DNA from: an uncultured Eudoraea sp.
GTDB taxonomy: Bacteria; Bacteroidota; Bacteroidia; Flavobacteriales; Flavobacteriaceae
DNA length: 36,517 nt
NCBI RefSeq assembly: GCF_947260015.1
Contig: NZ_CAMYOM010000032.1
Span: 1-36,517, forward strand
Direction: 5' to 3'
Part shown: piece after piece, positions 24,310-33,600 of the stretch
Layout of the letters: every line of letters begins with the position of its first letter
Numbering within the stretch: position 1 is the stretch's first letter
The notes under the pieces: model-generated
The model's input: the letters and a program-made list of their open reading frames with translations, nothing else
Database searches by the model: none
What the model was told of the DNA's origin: nothing
Made by a program: the position numbers and the translations under genes

Positions 24310-24957
24310 CTAGTTTGGTTGCGGGGTAGAGCTTATATAAGCCCAGGCACTTTTGCCGGAGTTCAGGACTACTTTAACTCTTTTATAGGCCGGGCCTTCG
24401 TATTTATCAACTTCCAAAATTTCTTTTTTACTACACATAAAGACTCTGCCATTCACAAAATCCGCAGGCTCATTTGAACTTTGCATAACAGGATATACAC
24501 CAACTACTTTCTCATCTGATAGCTTATAACCTATTAGGGTATCACTAAAACCTGAAAGTGTTCTTGAAAAAACAGTTAACTGGATATTTTCTTCCTGCAA
24601 AGTACCGTAAGTAAAAAGATATTCGGTAGCATTAAAACTATGAGCGGTATACTCTTTAATAACAGTGAGTTCAGTTCTGAAGGCGACAAATTTATTTCCG
24701 AAGTGTTTTGATACTTCCTCGCGCATTCTTTCAGCATCCTCAGCGTAATATTTATCTAAAATATCTTTGTTTTCAGCGGTGTACTGTATGGAATAAGTAA
24801 TACCTCCCATTTCTTCTTCTACAAGTACTTTTGCTATCTTAGCCTTTATGAATTTTCCTGTCTCCAGGACCTCCGGAATATGCGTTTCCTGCATCCATTC
24901 CAACCATTTATCGTGAACAGATTCATCTATATTAATGGTAACATTGTAGATAATCAT
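24310..24957 (-). CDS. DUF4286 / gamma-glutamylcyclotransferase-like fusion
   Basis: 215 residues made of two domains. Residues 1-102 are DUF4286 (MIIYNVTINIDESVHDKWLEW, ending FRTELTVIKEY), normally a complete protein of about 100 residues at this locus. Residues about 113-212 add a GGCT/AIG2-like domain with YGTL (117-120), IGYKL, GRVF and the DKYEG segment (184-188), whose Glu187 aligns with the catalytic acid of the family. The added domain could cleave gamma-glutamyl amines or peptides to 5-oxoproline. The fusion is in one uninterrupted frame and lies between the TPR and ksgA genes. Confidence 0.75.
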   Translation of the reverse strand: MIIYNVTINIDESVHDKWLEWMQETHIPEVLETGKFIKAKIAKVLVEEEMGGITYSIQYTAENKDILDKYYAEDAERMREEVSKHFGNKFVAFRTELTVIKEYTAHSFNATEYLFTYGTLQEENIQLTVFSRTLSGFSDTLIGYKLSDEKVVGVYPVMQSSNEPADFVNGRVFMCSKKEILEVDKYEGPAYKRVKVVLNSGKSAWAYISSTPQPN

Positions 24958-24989
24958 ACATCAAATATTATAAGTCAGTATATGCAAAT

Positions 24990-26774
24990 TTAGTTAATAC
25001 TATCGCCACGTAATATTCGGAAATTTTTGCGCGCCTGAGGAAAGTAGTAGCTGTCCTGATAATTGTAAATTATTTTCTCATAATGTTCTTTAGCTTTTTC
25101 GGGTTCATTTAAGATGTTCCTATAGAGCTCTGCAAGGGCAAAATGAGCGTCATCGGCCAAAATATCATTTCCATAAAACTCAACAATTTTAAGATAGTTA
25201 AATTCTGCCGCCTCATAATCTTTGTTAAGTTCCAAAAGTTCACCTTGTTTTAATAGGGCCTCATCTTCTATTTTTTCTCCCTTGTGATTTATGAGAATAT
25301 CATCGAGGACTTTAATTGCCTCATTTGTGTTCTGCTGATAAGACAGGAGATCTGCTCTCGCATACTTCTTTAATGCAGTCTGAGTTGAATCTTCCAAAGA
25401 ATTATCTGAAATTAAAAGGCTTAACTGCATGGCATCGTTTGCAATAAGTTGCGAAGTTGAACCCCTTAGGACCTTTAATTGAGTAAATGCCCAATCAAAA
25501 TCGCCCTTGTAAAAACTAGTCTGAGCTACTTTAAATCGCGCATCCTGACCTAAAACATCATTTTTTAAACTTTTTTGGACTTGGGAAAAATTAATTAATG
25601 CTTCGTTGAACTTCTGATCAAAAACAAGGATGTCTCCAAGGGCAAGTTTTACATAAGCTTTACTGTAGCGTTCCAGGGGGAGATCTAAACATTTTTTGAG
25701 GATAGCAATTGCCTCCTCGGGTTTACCTTTTTTAAAAGTGAGGAAATGGGAATAGGCAATTTGCAATTGCAAGGTGTGATTTTCATATCCATATACTTCC
25801 ATCAAAGATTCAAATTGCCCTTCTACCTCATCAAGTTGCTTCGAGCTTGCATCCAAAAGTTCAATATCAATAAGGCTCAGGCGTGCATTGAGTTTGATTA
25901 CCGGATCATTAGAATTTTTATCGATATAGGTAAAAATTGCTTCAGCATCTTCAATGGCATTGTCCTCCAAAGCAATGTCACCCAGACCAATTAAACGTTG
26001 AAGTGTAAAAGCCCCGGATCTTTTATAGATGGCTTTTTCCTGATTAAAGGCACTGTTGTATTGCCTTTGTTGTACAAACAACCAACTCAGGATTTCATTC
26101 CAAAGGATATCCGGATTTTTTTGAGCCTTTAGGAGCAATATTTTTTTCAGCTTGAGATTATTTGGATTCTCAGGGTCTGAGGTAATAAAATTATCAAGAT
26201 TTCGAAGTACATTAGTCTGAGTAGCCTTGCCAACAGAGATTAATTCCAAATAGGAGTCGTACATCCTTTCTATATCTCCTTGTTCACCATAAATACGGGC
26301 CATTTGAAAATTATAGTCTAGCTGTGGATTAAGCTCCATAGCCTTCGAGTAGGCTCTAAGGGCATAGTCTAAAAGGGCATAGCGCTGAAATCTGAACCCT
26401 ATTCCATAACCATAATTTGGATTTACTTCAATTTTCGAAAGTGCAATTTCATAATTCTCTTTAGCCTTAGCTGTCTGGTCCTGAAGCAGGTAATTGTACC
26501 CCAATTCAATATAAATAGTTGGGTACGGGTTCCCTGATTCTATCTTCTTTAAAAGAAAGGCCTGGGCTTCTTCATACTTTTCGAGCTGCTGGTAGCAGGC
26601 AATCAGGCCGTCGGCATAATCTGTGCGTCTTGGGTTTTTTTCTGCCAGATTTTTATAAAAGACTGCCGCTTTCTTAAATTCACCATCGTTGAAATACTGC
26701 TTCGCCAGAAAATCTTCTTGAGCCCAGGATTGGAAGGTACAGATAAGACAAATAAATAATAAGGCAAATCTCAT
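24990..26774 (-). CDS. secreted TPR-repeat protein
   Basis: 594 residues with a signal peptide (MRFALLFICLICTFQSWAQ) and repeated 34-residue helical pairs over nearly the full length (for example DGLIACYQQLEKYEEAQAFL and AALEYNYLKIVEFYG-type units), the pattern of tetratricopeptide repeats. It probably acts as a periplasmic protein-interaction scaffold. It is the first gene of the long minus-strand run and is preceded by a candidate promoter. Function unknown. Confidence 0.8.
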   Translation of the reverse strand: MRFALLFICLICTFQSWAQEDFLAKQYFNDGEFKKAAVFYKNLAEKNPRRTDYADGLIACYQQLEKYEEAQAFLLKKIESGNPYPTIYIELGYNYLLQDQTAKAKENYEIALSKIEVNPNYGYGIGFRFQRYALLDYALRAYSKAMELNPQLDYNFQMARIYGEQGDIERMYDSYLELISVGKATQTNVLRNLDNFITSDPENPNNLKLKKILLLKAQKNPDILWNEILSWLFVQQRQYNSAFNQEKAIYKRSGAFTLQRLIGLGDIALEDNAIEDAEAIFTYIDKNSNDPVIKLNARLSLIDIELLDASSKQLDEVEGQFESLMEVYGYENHTLQLQIAYSHFLTFKKGKPEEAIAILKKCLDLPLERYSKAYVKLALGDILVFDQKFNEALINFSQVQKSLKNDVLGQDARFKVAQTSFYKGDFDWAFTQLKVLRGSTSQLIANDAMQLSLLISDNSLEDSTQTALKKYARADLLSYQQNTNEAIKVLDDILINHKGEKIEDEALLKQGELLELNKDYEAAEFNYLKIVEFYGNDILADDAHFALAELYRNILNEPEKAKEHYEKIIYNYQDSYYFPQARKNFRILRGDSIN

Positions 26775-26787
26775 ATTGGAAATTTAT

Positions 26788-26823
26788 CAAATTTAACCAA
26801 GCTCTTTAAAAAACACTGTCAAA
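26788..26823 (-). promoter_or_regulatory. candidate promoter for the TPR-ksgA-mgtE run
   Basis: Minus-strand TTTG at 26823-26820 and TAAATTTG at 26795-26788 match both Bacteroidota consensus boxes. The 24-base spacer is longer than usual. The -7 box ends 13 bases before the TPR ATG. Confidence 0.45.
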
Positions 26824-26878
26824 GAAAACATAATATCGCTGAACTGAACTTTTTCCCGAATTGATAGAACACGAATAT

Positions 26879-26899
26879 AAGTTCCAAATCATGGAACTT
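26879..26899 (-). terminator. possible hairpin downstream of serS
   Basis: AAGTTCCA (26879-26886) and TGGAACTT (26892-26899) form a perfect 8-base stem with a 5-base loop, 29 bases after the serS stop. The following minus-strand sequence is only moderately T-rich (TTATATTC), so it may be a weak terminator or an mRNA-end stabiliser. Confidence 0.45.
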
Positions 26900-26928
26900 C
26901 CCCCAATAGGTCCATCAAGTAAAATAAT

Positions 26929-28200
26929 TTAATCTATCCTACTAAAACCTGTATAGGGGACCAGGATATCCGGAATGTTTATACCGTCTGCGGTCTGGTA
27001 ATTTTCCAGGATCCCTGCTAAAACCCTTGGTAAAGCCAGTGAACTGCCATTTAGTGTATGAGCCAATTGTGTTTTGTTGTTTTCATCTCTGTAACGAAGC
27101 TTTAATCTGTTTGCCTGAAAAGTTTCGAAATTAGAGACGGAACTAATTTCTAACCAACGTTCCTGAGCAGTTGAAAACACCTCGAAATCATAAGTTAAGG
27201 CTGAGGTAAAGCCAAGGTCGCCGGCACAAAGGCGTAAAACCCTGAATGGCAACTTTAATTCCCTTAAGATATTTTTTACATGTTCTACCATAGAATCCAA
27301 TGCCTGGTAAGAATTATCAGGATGTTCTACCCGCACTATTTCTACCTTGTCGAATTGGTGAAGACGGTTGAGTCCCCGCACATGTGCCCCGTAACTGCCT
27401 GCTTCCCTCCTGAAACAAGGGGTATATCCTGTATAACAAATAGGTAAATCATTTTTATCGAGGATAGTATCTCTTAAGACATTAGTGATAGGTACTTCGG
27501 CGGTTGGTATTAGGTAAAGATTTTCTTCAGTAACATGGTACATCTGGCCTTCCTTATCCGGGAGTGACCCTGTGCCATAGCCGGAAGCCTCATTTACCAG
27601 GAGGGGAACCTGCATTTCCGTATATCCTGCTTCGGTATTTTTATCTAAAAAATAGGCAATCAAGGCGCGTTGCAAACGGGCGCCTTTTCCTTTGTATACC
27701 GGAAATCCTGCTCCGGTGATTTTAACACCCAATTCAAAATCTATGATGTCATATTTTTTAGCCAGCTCCCAATGAGGCTTGGCATCGCCACCCAGCACAG
27801 GAATATCTCCTTCCCGGAAGACTTCTTCATTATCTTCTTCACTATTTCCGGCCGGGACGGATTCATGCGGGGTATTAGGAATTTGATACAGTGCTTCCTG
27901 CAGCTCATCTGCAACAGCATTTAGTTCTTCGGTTAGCCTCTTAGAATCTTCTTTTAGCTGAGTTGTTTTTTGTTTAATCTGGTTTGCTTCTTCTGCTTTT
28001 CCACTTTTAAAAAGCATACCAATCTCTTTTGAAAGTTTATTGCCTTCTGCCAGTATATTATCCAAATCTGTTTGCAGCGCACGTCTTTTTTCATCAAGGC
28101 TCAGTACCTTATCCAAATGAAGTTCTGCATCAAAATTGCGTTTTTTTAAAGCTTTCGCAATCTGATCTTTATTTGTTCGTAAGGCTTGTAACTGCAACAT
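26929..28200 (-). CDS. serS: seryl-tRNA synthetase
   Basis: 423 residues, the normal length. An N-terminal long coiled-coil arm (about 1-105, LQALRTNKDQIAKALKKRN...) grips tRNA-Ser. The class II core has motif 2 FRREAGSYGAHVRGLNRLHQ and motif 3 LNGSSLALPRVLAGILENYQ. It charges tRNA-Ser (and tRNA-Sec where present). It has a well-matched candidate promoter (28220-28251) and an ATG at 28200. Confidence 0.97.
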   Translation of the reverse strand: MLQLQALRTNKDQIAKALKKRNFDAELHLDKVLSLDEKRRALQTDLDNILAEGNKLSKEIGMLFKSGKAEEANQIKQKTTQLKEDSKRLTEELNAVADELQEALYQIPNTPHESVPAGNSEEDNEEVFREGDIPVLGGDAKPHWELAKKYDIIDFELGVKITGAGFPVYKGKGARLQRALIAYFLDKNTEAGYTEMQVPLLVNEASGYGTGSLPDKEGQMYHVTEENLYLIPTAEVPITNVLRDTILDKNDLPICYTGYTPCFRREAGSYGAHVRGLNRLHQFDKVEIVRVEHPDNSYQALDSMVEHVKNILRELKLPFRVLRLCAGDLGFTSALTYDFEVFSTAQERWLEISSVSNFETFQANRLKLRYRDENNKTQLAHTLNGSSLALPRVLAGILENYQTADGINIPDILVPYTGFSRID

Positions 28201-28219
28201 GTTAAGTTGATTTAAGGCG

Positions 28220-28251
28220 CAAATTTAGGGTTAAATGATTAATGTATCAAT
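28220..28251 (-). promoter_or_regulatory. candidate serS promoter
   Basis: ATTG at 28251-28248 (one base off TTTG) and TAAATTTG at 28227-28220 (exact TAnnTTTG) with a 20-base spacer. The -7 box ends 19 bases before the serS ATG. This is the best-spaced promoter match in the window. Confidence 0.6.
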
Positions 28252-28305
28252 TTGGAACAGCAACATTTTATTTTATCACCCATATTTAATTAATAAAAAG
28301 GGTCC

Positions 28306-29646
28306 CTATTTAGAAACCGGTAATTCGGCTTTGGTTTCTTTAGATGGTAAAATCCAGTTATTATGCCAAAAATAGTCCCATCGTTCTGCGGCGAGATCTG
28401 CTTCAGGATCTATAAAGGGCTTTAACTTACCACCATTTACCCGGACTCTGGAATTAACATAAACGGAAATATCCGCACCGTCTTCAGAATAAATATTTTT
28501 AAGATGCTGTGCAAACTGCCAAATAAAATCAGGATATGCAGAAATTCTTCCTCTTTGCTTTTTTGTCAGGTAGTCCTTCAGATTAACATTAATGACATTT
28601 CCATTATCATTATCTATCACTTTAAAATTAATTATACCAGACCTGCCTCTGAGCATCATCCGCCAGCTCAATCTATGTCCCTCTTCGGTCCACAGAACAT
28701 CATCTTTTATAAAATGATGTCTTATGGGAAGAATAAGTTGTATCGTAAAGTAAATTCCAAATCCGAGTAAAAAGAGGTTTCTGTATTTAGGGATAATGAC
28801 TTCAGAAGGTTCCGGTAAGGGTTTCTTTTTAAAGAAAATCCGCCTAATAGTTTCCGGTTCAAAAAAGAAAACTGTAAAAGCCAGTGCAAGGTAGGGGAAG
28901 ATCCCAATTTGAAATACTATAGAATTGAACAGGTGAAAGAAAATTGCGAAGGCAAAAGCGATTTTTCTGGAAGGCTTCCACAGTAAGGCAGGAACGATGA
29001 GTAAATCGAATAAAATTCCCATGACTGAAATAAATTTATGGACCCACGATTCCTGCAATAAATCGCCTATGAGCCAATAATGAGCCTTGTTTTGCATCAG
29101 AATTGCAACAAAACTAAAATCGAGCCAATCCGCGTATAGTTTGGCCCCGGCCGCATAGGTATATACAATAAAAAGTTGTAGTACTATTATCCATTTTACA
29201 TAGCTGTACATGCTCTCGCTCCTAATCTGTGGCTTAGCCCTGGCGTCTAATGAATATGCCTGGTTAGCAGGGAAAAAGCACATTATCAGGGAGATTAGTA
29301 CCAACAAATAATAGTGATTGTTGTATGATGTTTTTTGCATCAGGTAAACAGCTGTCCAGAGAATGGTAAATGAAATAATACTGAATCTGTACTTATAACC
29401 AAGAGCAATGAAAATACCCAGGGTTCCCATAATAAAGAAGTAGATATACATCCCTGAACCGGGTAATGGTTGTAACCATTCAAAACCAATAAAAGAAAAG
29501 TTGAATGTGGGCTCTATCAAAGTTCTCCTGACCCATCCTGTTAAGATGGCTCCATAGCATTCCAGGCTGATAAGAATCCCAAGAAATATGCGAAAAATTA
29601 GTAAGGGACTGTTGTCTATTCTTTTAAAGAAAAAGTAATTAAACAT
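28306..29646 (-). CDS. HTTM-domain protein, vitamin K-dependent gamma-carboxylase-like
   Basis: 446 residues with several hydrophobic helices (about 12-35, 60-120, 145-175, 200-270), then a soluble C-terminal part with GHRLSWRMMLRGRSGIINFKV, a KDYLTKKQRGRISAYPDFIWQFAQHL block and RVRVNGG. This fits bacterial HTTM (horizontally transferred transmembrane) proteins related to gamma-glutamyl carboxylase, including the SWRMM region beyond the membrane domain. Catalytic activity in bacteria is largely untested. Its ATG directly abuts the ribF stop (TAG-ATG). serS follows 105 bases later with its own promoter. Confidence 0.75.
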   Translation of the reverse strand: MFNYFFFKRIDNSPLLIFRIFLGILISLECYGAILTGWVRRTLIEPTFNFSFIGFEWLQPLPGSGMYIYFFIMGTLGIFIALGYKYRFSIISFTILWTAVYLMQKTSYNNHYYLLVLISLIMCFFPANQAYSLDARAKPQIRSESMYSYVKWIIVLQLFIVYTYAAGAKLYADWLDFSFVAILMQNKAHYWLIGDLLQESWVHKFISVMGILFDLLIVPALLWKPSRKIAFAFAIFFHLFNSIVFQIGIFPYLALAFTVFFFEPETIRRIFFKKKPLPEPSEVIIPKYRNLFLLGFGIYFTIQLILPIRHHFIKDDVLWTEEGHRLSWRMMLRGRSGIINFKVIDNDNGNVINVNLKDYLTKKQRGRISAYPDFIWQFAQHLKNIYSEDGADISVYVNSRVRVNGGKLKPFIDPEADLAAERWDYFWHNNWILPSKETKAELPVSK

Positions 29647-30573
29647 CTAACTTGAAATTATGGCATTTGACGTTTCTTTATCTTTTAGCAACTGCGCTTT
29701 AAGTTCCTCCAAAGAGTTGAACTTATGTTCATCGCGGATGCGCTCTATAATATCTACCTGGATATTTTGATCATATAAATCCGCTTTAAAATCAAAAAAA
29801 TGGATTTCAATGCTCTTTGAGGAACCATCTACAGTAGGATTAAAGCCGATGTTCATCATCCCGTAAAAAAGCTTGTCATTAAGGATGCTTTTTACTACAT
29901 AAACTCCGTTTTTAGGGATGAGTTTGTATTTTTCTTTAATAAATAAATTAGCTGTGGGAAAGTTTAATTGTCGTCCCAGTCCTTTGCCTTTTTTAACATC
30001 ACCCGTTAACATATAGTTATACCCGAGGTATTCATTGGCAGTCTTTATATCTCCTTCCATAAGCGCATTTCTGATTTTTGTAGAACTTACAGAAACATCA
30101 TCTATTTCCTGTGCCGGAATTTCTTCAACTTCAAAATTTAGAGTATTCCCAAAGGCGGAAAGATCCTGGATATTGGCATTTCTGTTACGGCCAAAGCGGT
30201 GGTCATAACCTATAATAATTTTTTTGACCTTTAATTCATTCACCAGGATGTCCCTAACGAATTCTGTGGAAGAAAGACGTGAAAATTTAAGAGTGAAGGG
30301 ATGAATAATCAGGTAATCCAGACCAATTAACTCTAAAATTTTGATTTTTTCCTGGATGGTATTCAGGAGCCTTATTTCAGTATCTTTTTGTAAAACCATT
30401 CTGGGATGCGGGAAAAAAGTAAGTACGGTAGATCGCAGGCCGGTTTTTTTGGCATCATTTATGAGACGTTCAAGTATTTTTCTGTGTCCTATGTGAACAC
30501 CGTCAAAAGTTCCAATGGTTATAGCAGTAGTCTGCTTTTTATCGTAATTGGAAATGCTTTGAACTGTGATCAC
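29647..30573 (-). CDS. ribF: bifunctional riboflavin kinase / FAD synthetase RibF
   Basis: 308 residues. The N-terminal nucleotidyltransferase part has GTFDGVHIGH (21-30) and TFFPHPR; the C-terminal flavokinase part (about 185-300) has GLGRQLNFPTANL and YYGMMNIGFNPTV-type residues. It makes FMN, then FAD. The start is GTG (30573), giving the expected N-terminal strand ITVQSI before TIGTFDG; no in-frame ATG is closer. The divergent metalloprotease gene starts only 51 bases away. Confidence 0.95.
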   Translation of the reverse strand: MITVQSISNYDKKQTTAITIGTFDGVHIGHRKILERLINDAKKTGLRSTVLTFFPHPRMVLQKDTEIRLLNTIQEKIKILELIGLDYLIIHPFTLKFSRLSSTEFVRDILVNELKVKKIIIGYDHRFGRNRNANIQDLSAFGNTLNFEVEEIPAQEIDDVSVSSTKIRNALMEGDIKTANEYLGYNYMLTGDVKKGKGLGRQLNFPTANLFIKEKYKLIPKNGVYVVKSILNDKLFYGMMNIGFNPTVDGSSKSIEIHFFDFKADLYDQNIQVDIIERIRDEHKFNSLEELKAQLLKDKETSNAIISS

Positions 30574-30623
30574 ACAAATAAAATAATAAAAAGACTTACT
30601 TTTAAAAGTTTAAAAATCTCTTG

Positions 30624-33600
30624 ATGTTAACAAAACTACGTCTTGTTTTAACAATTTCAATAATATTTCTCTCCTTTTACGGATCTGCGCAATCCAAATA
30701 TTGGGGTCAGGAGATTTCTCCCACTAAGTTTTCTTCACCTTCACTATCCAAACCGGACGTAACTAAGGTAAGGGTTTTTGATTTGGATCAGGCATCTTTA
30801 TCTGAGGAACTTTTATCTATATCTACCCTAAATCAAGCTCCCGGAATAATTTATTTTCCAGATGTCAAGGGGAAACTAAGGGCATTCAAAGTTTCAGAAA
30901 ATTCGGTCTTGTCACCGGAACTGGCAAAAAAATATCCCGGGATAAGGTCCTATTCAGGCTATAGTGTGGATGGAAGTAAAGACCGTATTCGATTTAGCAT
31001 TTCACACAAGGGAGTACAAAGCATGATAGTGCATGCAGGAAGCGAAAAGACGACTTTCATGGAGAAAGTCTCAGATGGAGGCAGTACTTATGTAGTTTAC
31101 GACAGAAGTTTACATTCGAAACTCAACAGCGACTTTATTTGTTTTACCAAATCAGGGATTGAAAAAAGCATCAACGGTTCTGTTTCAAAACTGGTGGATG
31201 ATCAAACCCTAAGAAAATACAGAGTAGCAATTTCGGCAACGGGAGAATATACTGAATTTCATGGAGGTACAGTTCCAGACGCCCTAGCGGCAATAAATGC
31301 CACACTTACGAGGGTAAATCAGGTTTTTGAGACCGATTTGGGCGTTACTTTAGAATTGATTGCCAATACAGATTTGGTAATATTTACAGACCCTGATACC
31401 GATCCTTACGGGGGAAACTTAAACACAGAAGTTCAAAATACACTTACAACAACAATTGGCGAGGCAAATTATGATGTAGGTCATTTATTTCATGAGGATA
31501 CGAATGGAGGTAATGCGGGCTTTATAGGGTCTGTTTGCACAGATAATCAAAAAGGAAGTGGTTACGCTGCTGCCTTAAGTCCACAAGGTGATATCTTCGA
31601 TCTCGATTTTGTAGCACATGAATTGGGGCATCAATTTGGCGCAAATCATACCTGGTCCTTTGAATCTGAAGGCACCCTGGTACAAGCAGAACCCGGTACC
31701 GGAACCACCATTATGGGATACGCCGGAATAATACCCGGAGAGAACGTAGCCCCAAATGGAGATGACTATTTCCATTATAACAGCATATTTCAAATTATAG
31801 AATATCTTCAGACTACAAGTTGTGGAGAACTTACACCTTTAGTAAACAACCCTCCGGTTATTAATCCAATAAGTAATTATATTATTCCCAAGGGAACACC
31901 TTTTGTATTATCAGGAAATGCCATAGATCCCGATTCTGCAGACATACTTACTTATGCTTGGGAACAGATTGATAACGGCGTGGTCACTACAGAAAACTTT
32001 GGACCCGACAATCCAAGTGGCGCAAATTTCAGATCGCTTAAGCCCACTACAGATCCGGACAGATATTTTCCAAAATTATCAGAGGTTAACCAGGGGAATC
32101 TTACGCAAACCAATCCGCCGATAAATTCGGCCTGGGAAACGGTTTCCAATGTGGAACGCGAAATGAACTTTGCCTTAACCGTAAGAGATAACGCAGCAGG
32201 AGGGGGGCAGGTAGCTTCAGAGCTGGTAAAGATTGATGTTTTAAATAGCGCTGGACCATTTGTTGTAAATTCTCAAAACACAACGGAGACCTATACGGCC
32301 GGATCTGTGCAGACCATCAGCTGGGATGTCGCCAATACTAACAAAACACCAATAAATACCCAGCAGGTAGATATATTCTTATCTACAGACGGAGGCCTAA
32401 GTTTTCCAATACAGCTGGCAACGGCAGTTCCAAATGATGGCAGCCATGAGGTTCTTATTCCTGGCAATAGTACTACAACTGCACGTATCATGGTTAAGGG
32501 CGCAAACAATATTTTTTTCAGTATGAACTCTACTGATTTTGTAATTGAAGATTCTGAAGTTATCTTAAATTTTGCAGAACTCAATTATGAAGTTTGTGAA
32601 CCCAGTGACCTTGTGGTACCGTTTATATATGAAACCTATTTAGGGTTTAATGAGGAGGTTACTTTTAGTGTTCAGGGTATGCCTGCCGGCCTCACGGCAG
32701 TTTTTACACCACCAACTGCAACAATAAATAACACTCCGGTTTCCATTACTTTTTCTAATACAGATCTTGTTCTTCCCGGGAATTATCCCGTGACCGTCAC
32801 TGCAACTTCTTTGAGTATCACTAAAGATGTAACATTAAATATTAATATTAGCGATGCTAACTTCTCAGATGTGGTTTTACAGACTCCCATTGATATGGCA
32901 ACAGAGGTAGGTCTGCAACAACAACTTACCTGGGAGTTGAATGCACAGTATACCTCATATGATATAGAAATTGCCACAGATATGCTGTTCGCTTCAGTTA
33001 TTGAATCTGCCAGCGATGTTATTTTTAATACCTATTTACCCGAAAACCTTCAGGAAGAAACCATTTACTATTGGAGAATAAAACCAAAAAATTCTTGTGG
33101 GGAAGGAACTTTTGGCCCACCATTCAGCTTTACGACTATAACAATTAGTTGCGACATTGAAACGGCTAAAGACTTGCCCGTAGATATAACTTCTATAGGT
33201 ACACCAACAGTAACTACTATAATTACATTCTTAAATGATTTGCCGATAACTGATGTAAATATAGGTTTGGAATTAGAACATACTTTCCTGGCAGATCTTA
33301 TAATTAGTATTACATCGCCCCAGGGTACGCAGGTTATTTTAACTTCCAACTCTTGTGGGGAATTGGAAAATATTGATGCTGTTTTTGATGATGACGGAGA
33401 TGCTTTTATCTGTGGTGGCGGAGCGGCCGCAATTAGTGGCACAGTAAGCCCCTTGGGTTCATTAGCCTCCTTTAATGGCGAATCTTCTTTTGGCGAATGG
33501 ATACTAACAGTTTCTGATACTGCCCCGGCCGATGGGGGTAGCATTGATAACTTTTACCTGGAAATCTGCGGTGAAGGTGAATTGAGACCCGACGATGATG

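Noticed and set aside
33068-33544. 158-codon minus-strand frame opposite the metalloprotease P-domain
   Set aside because: The plus-strand P-domain is well conserved; the antisense product has only S/P/K-rich composition and no motif.
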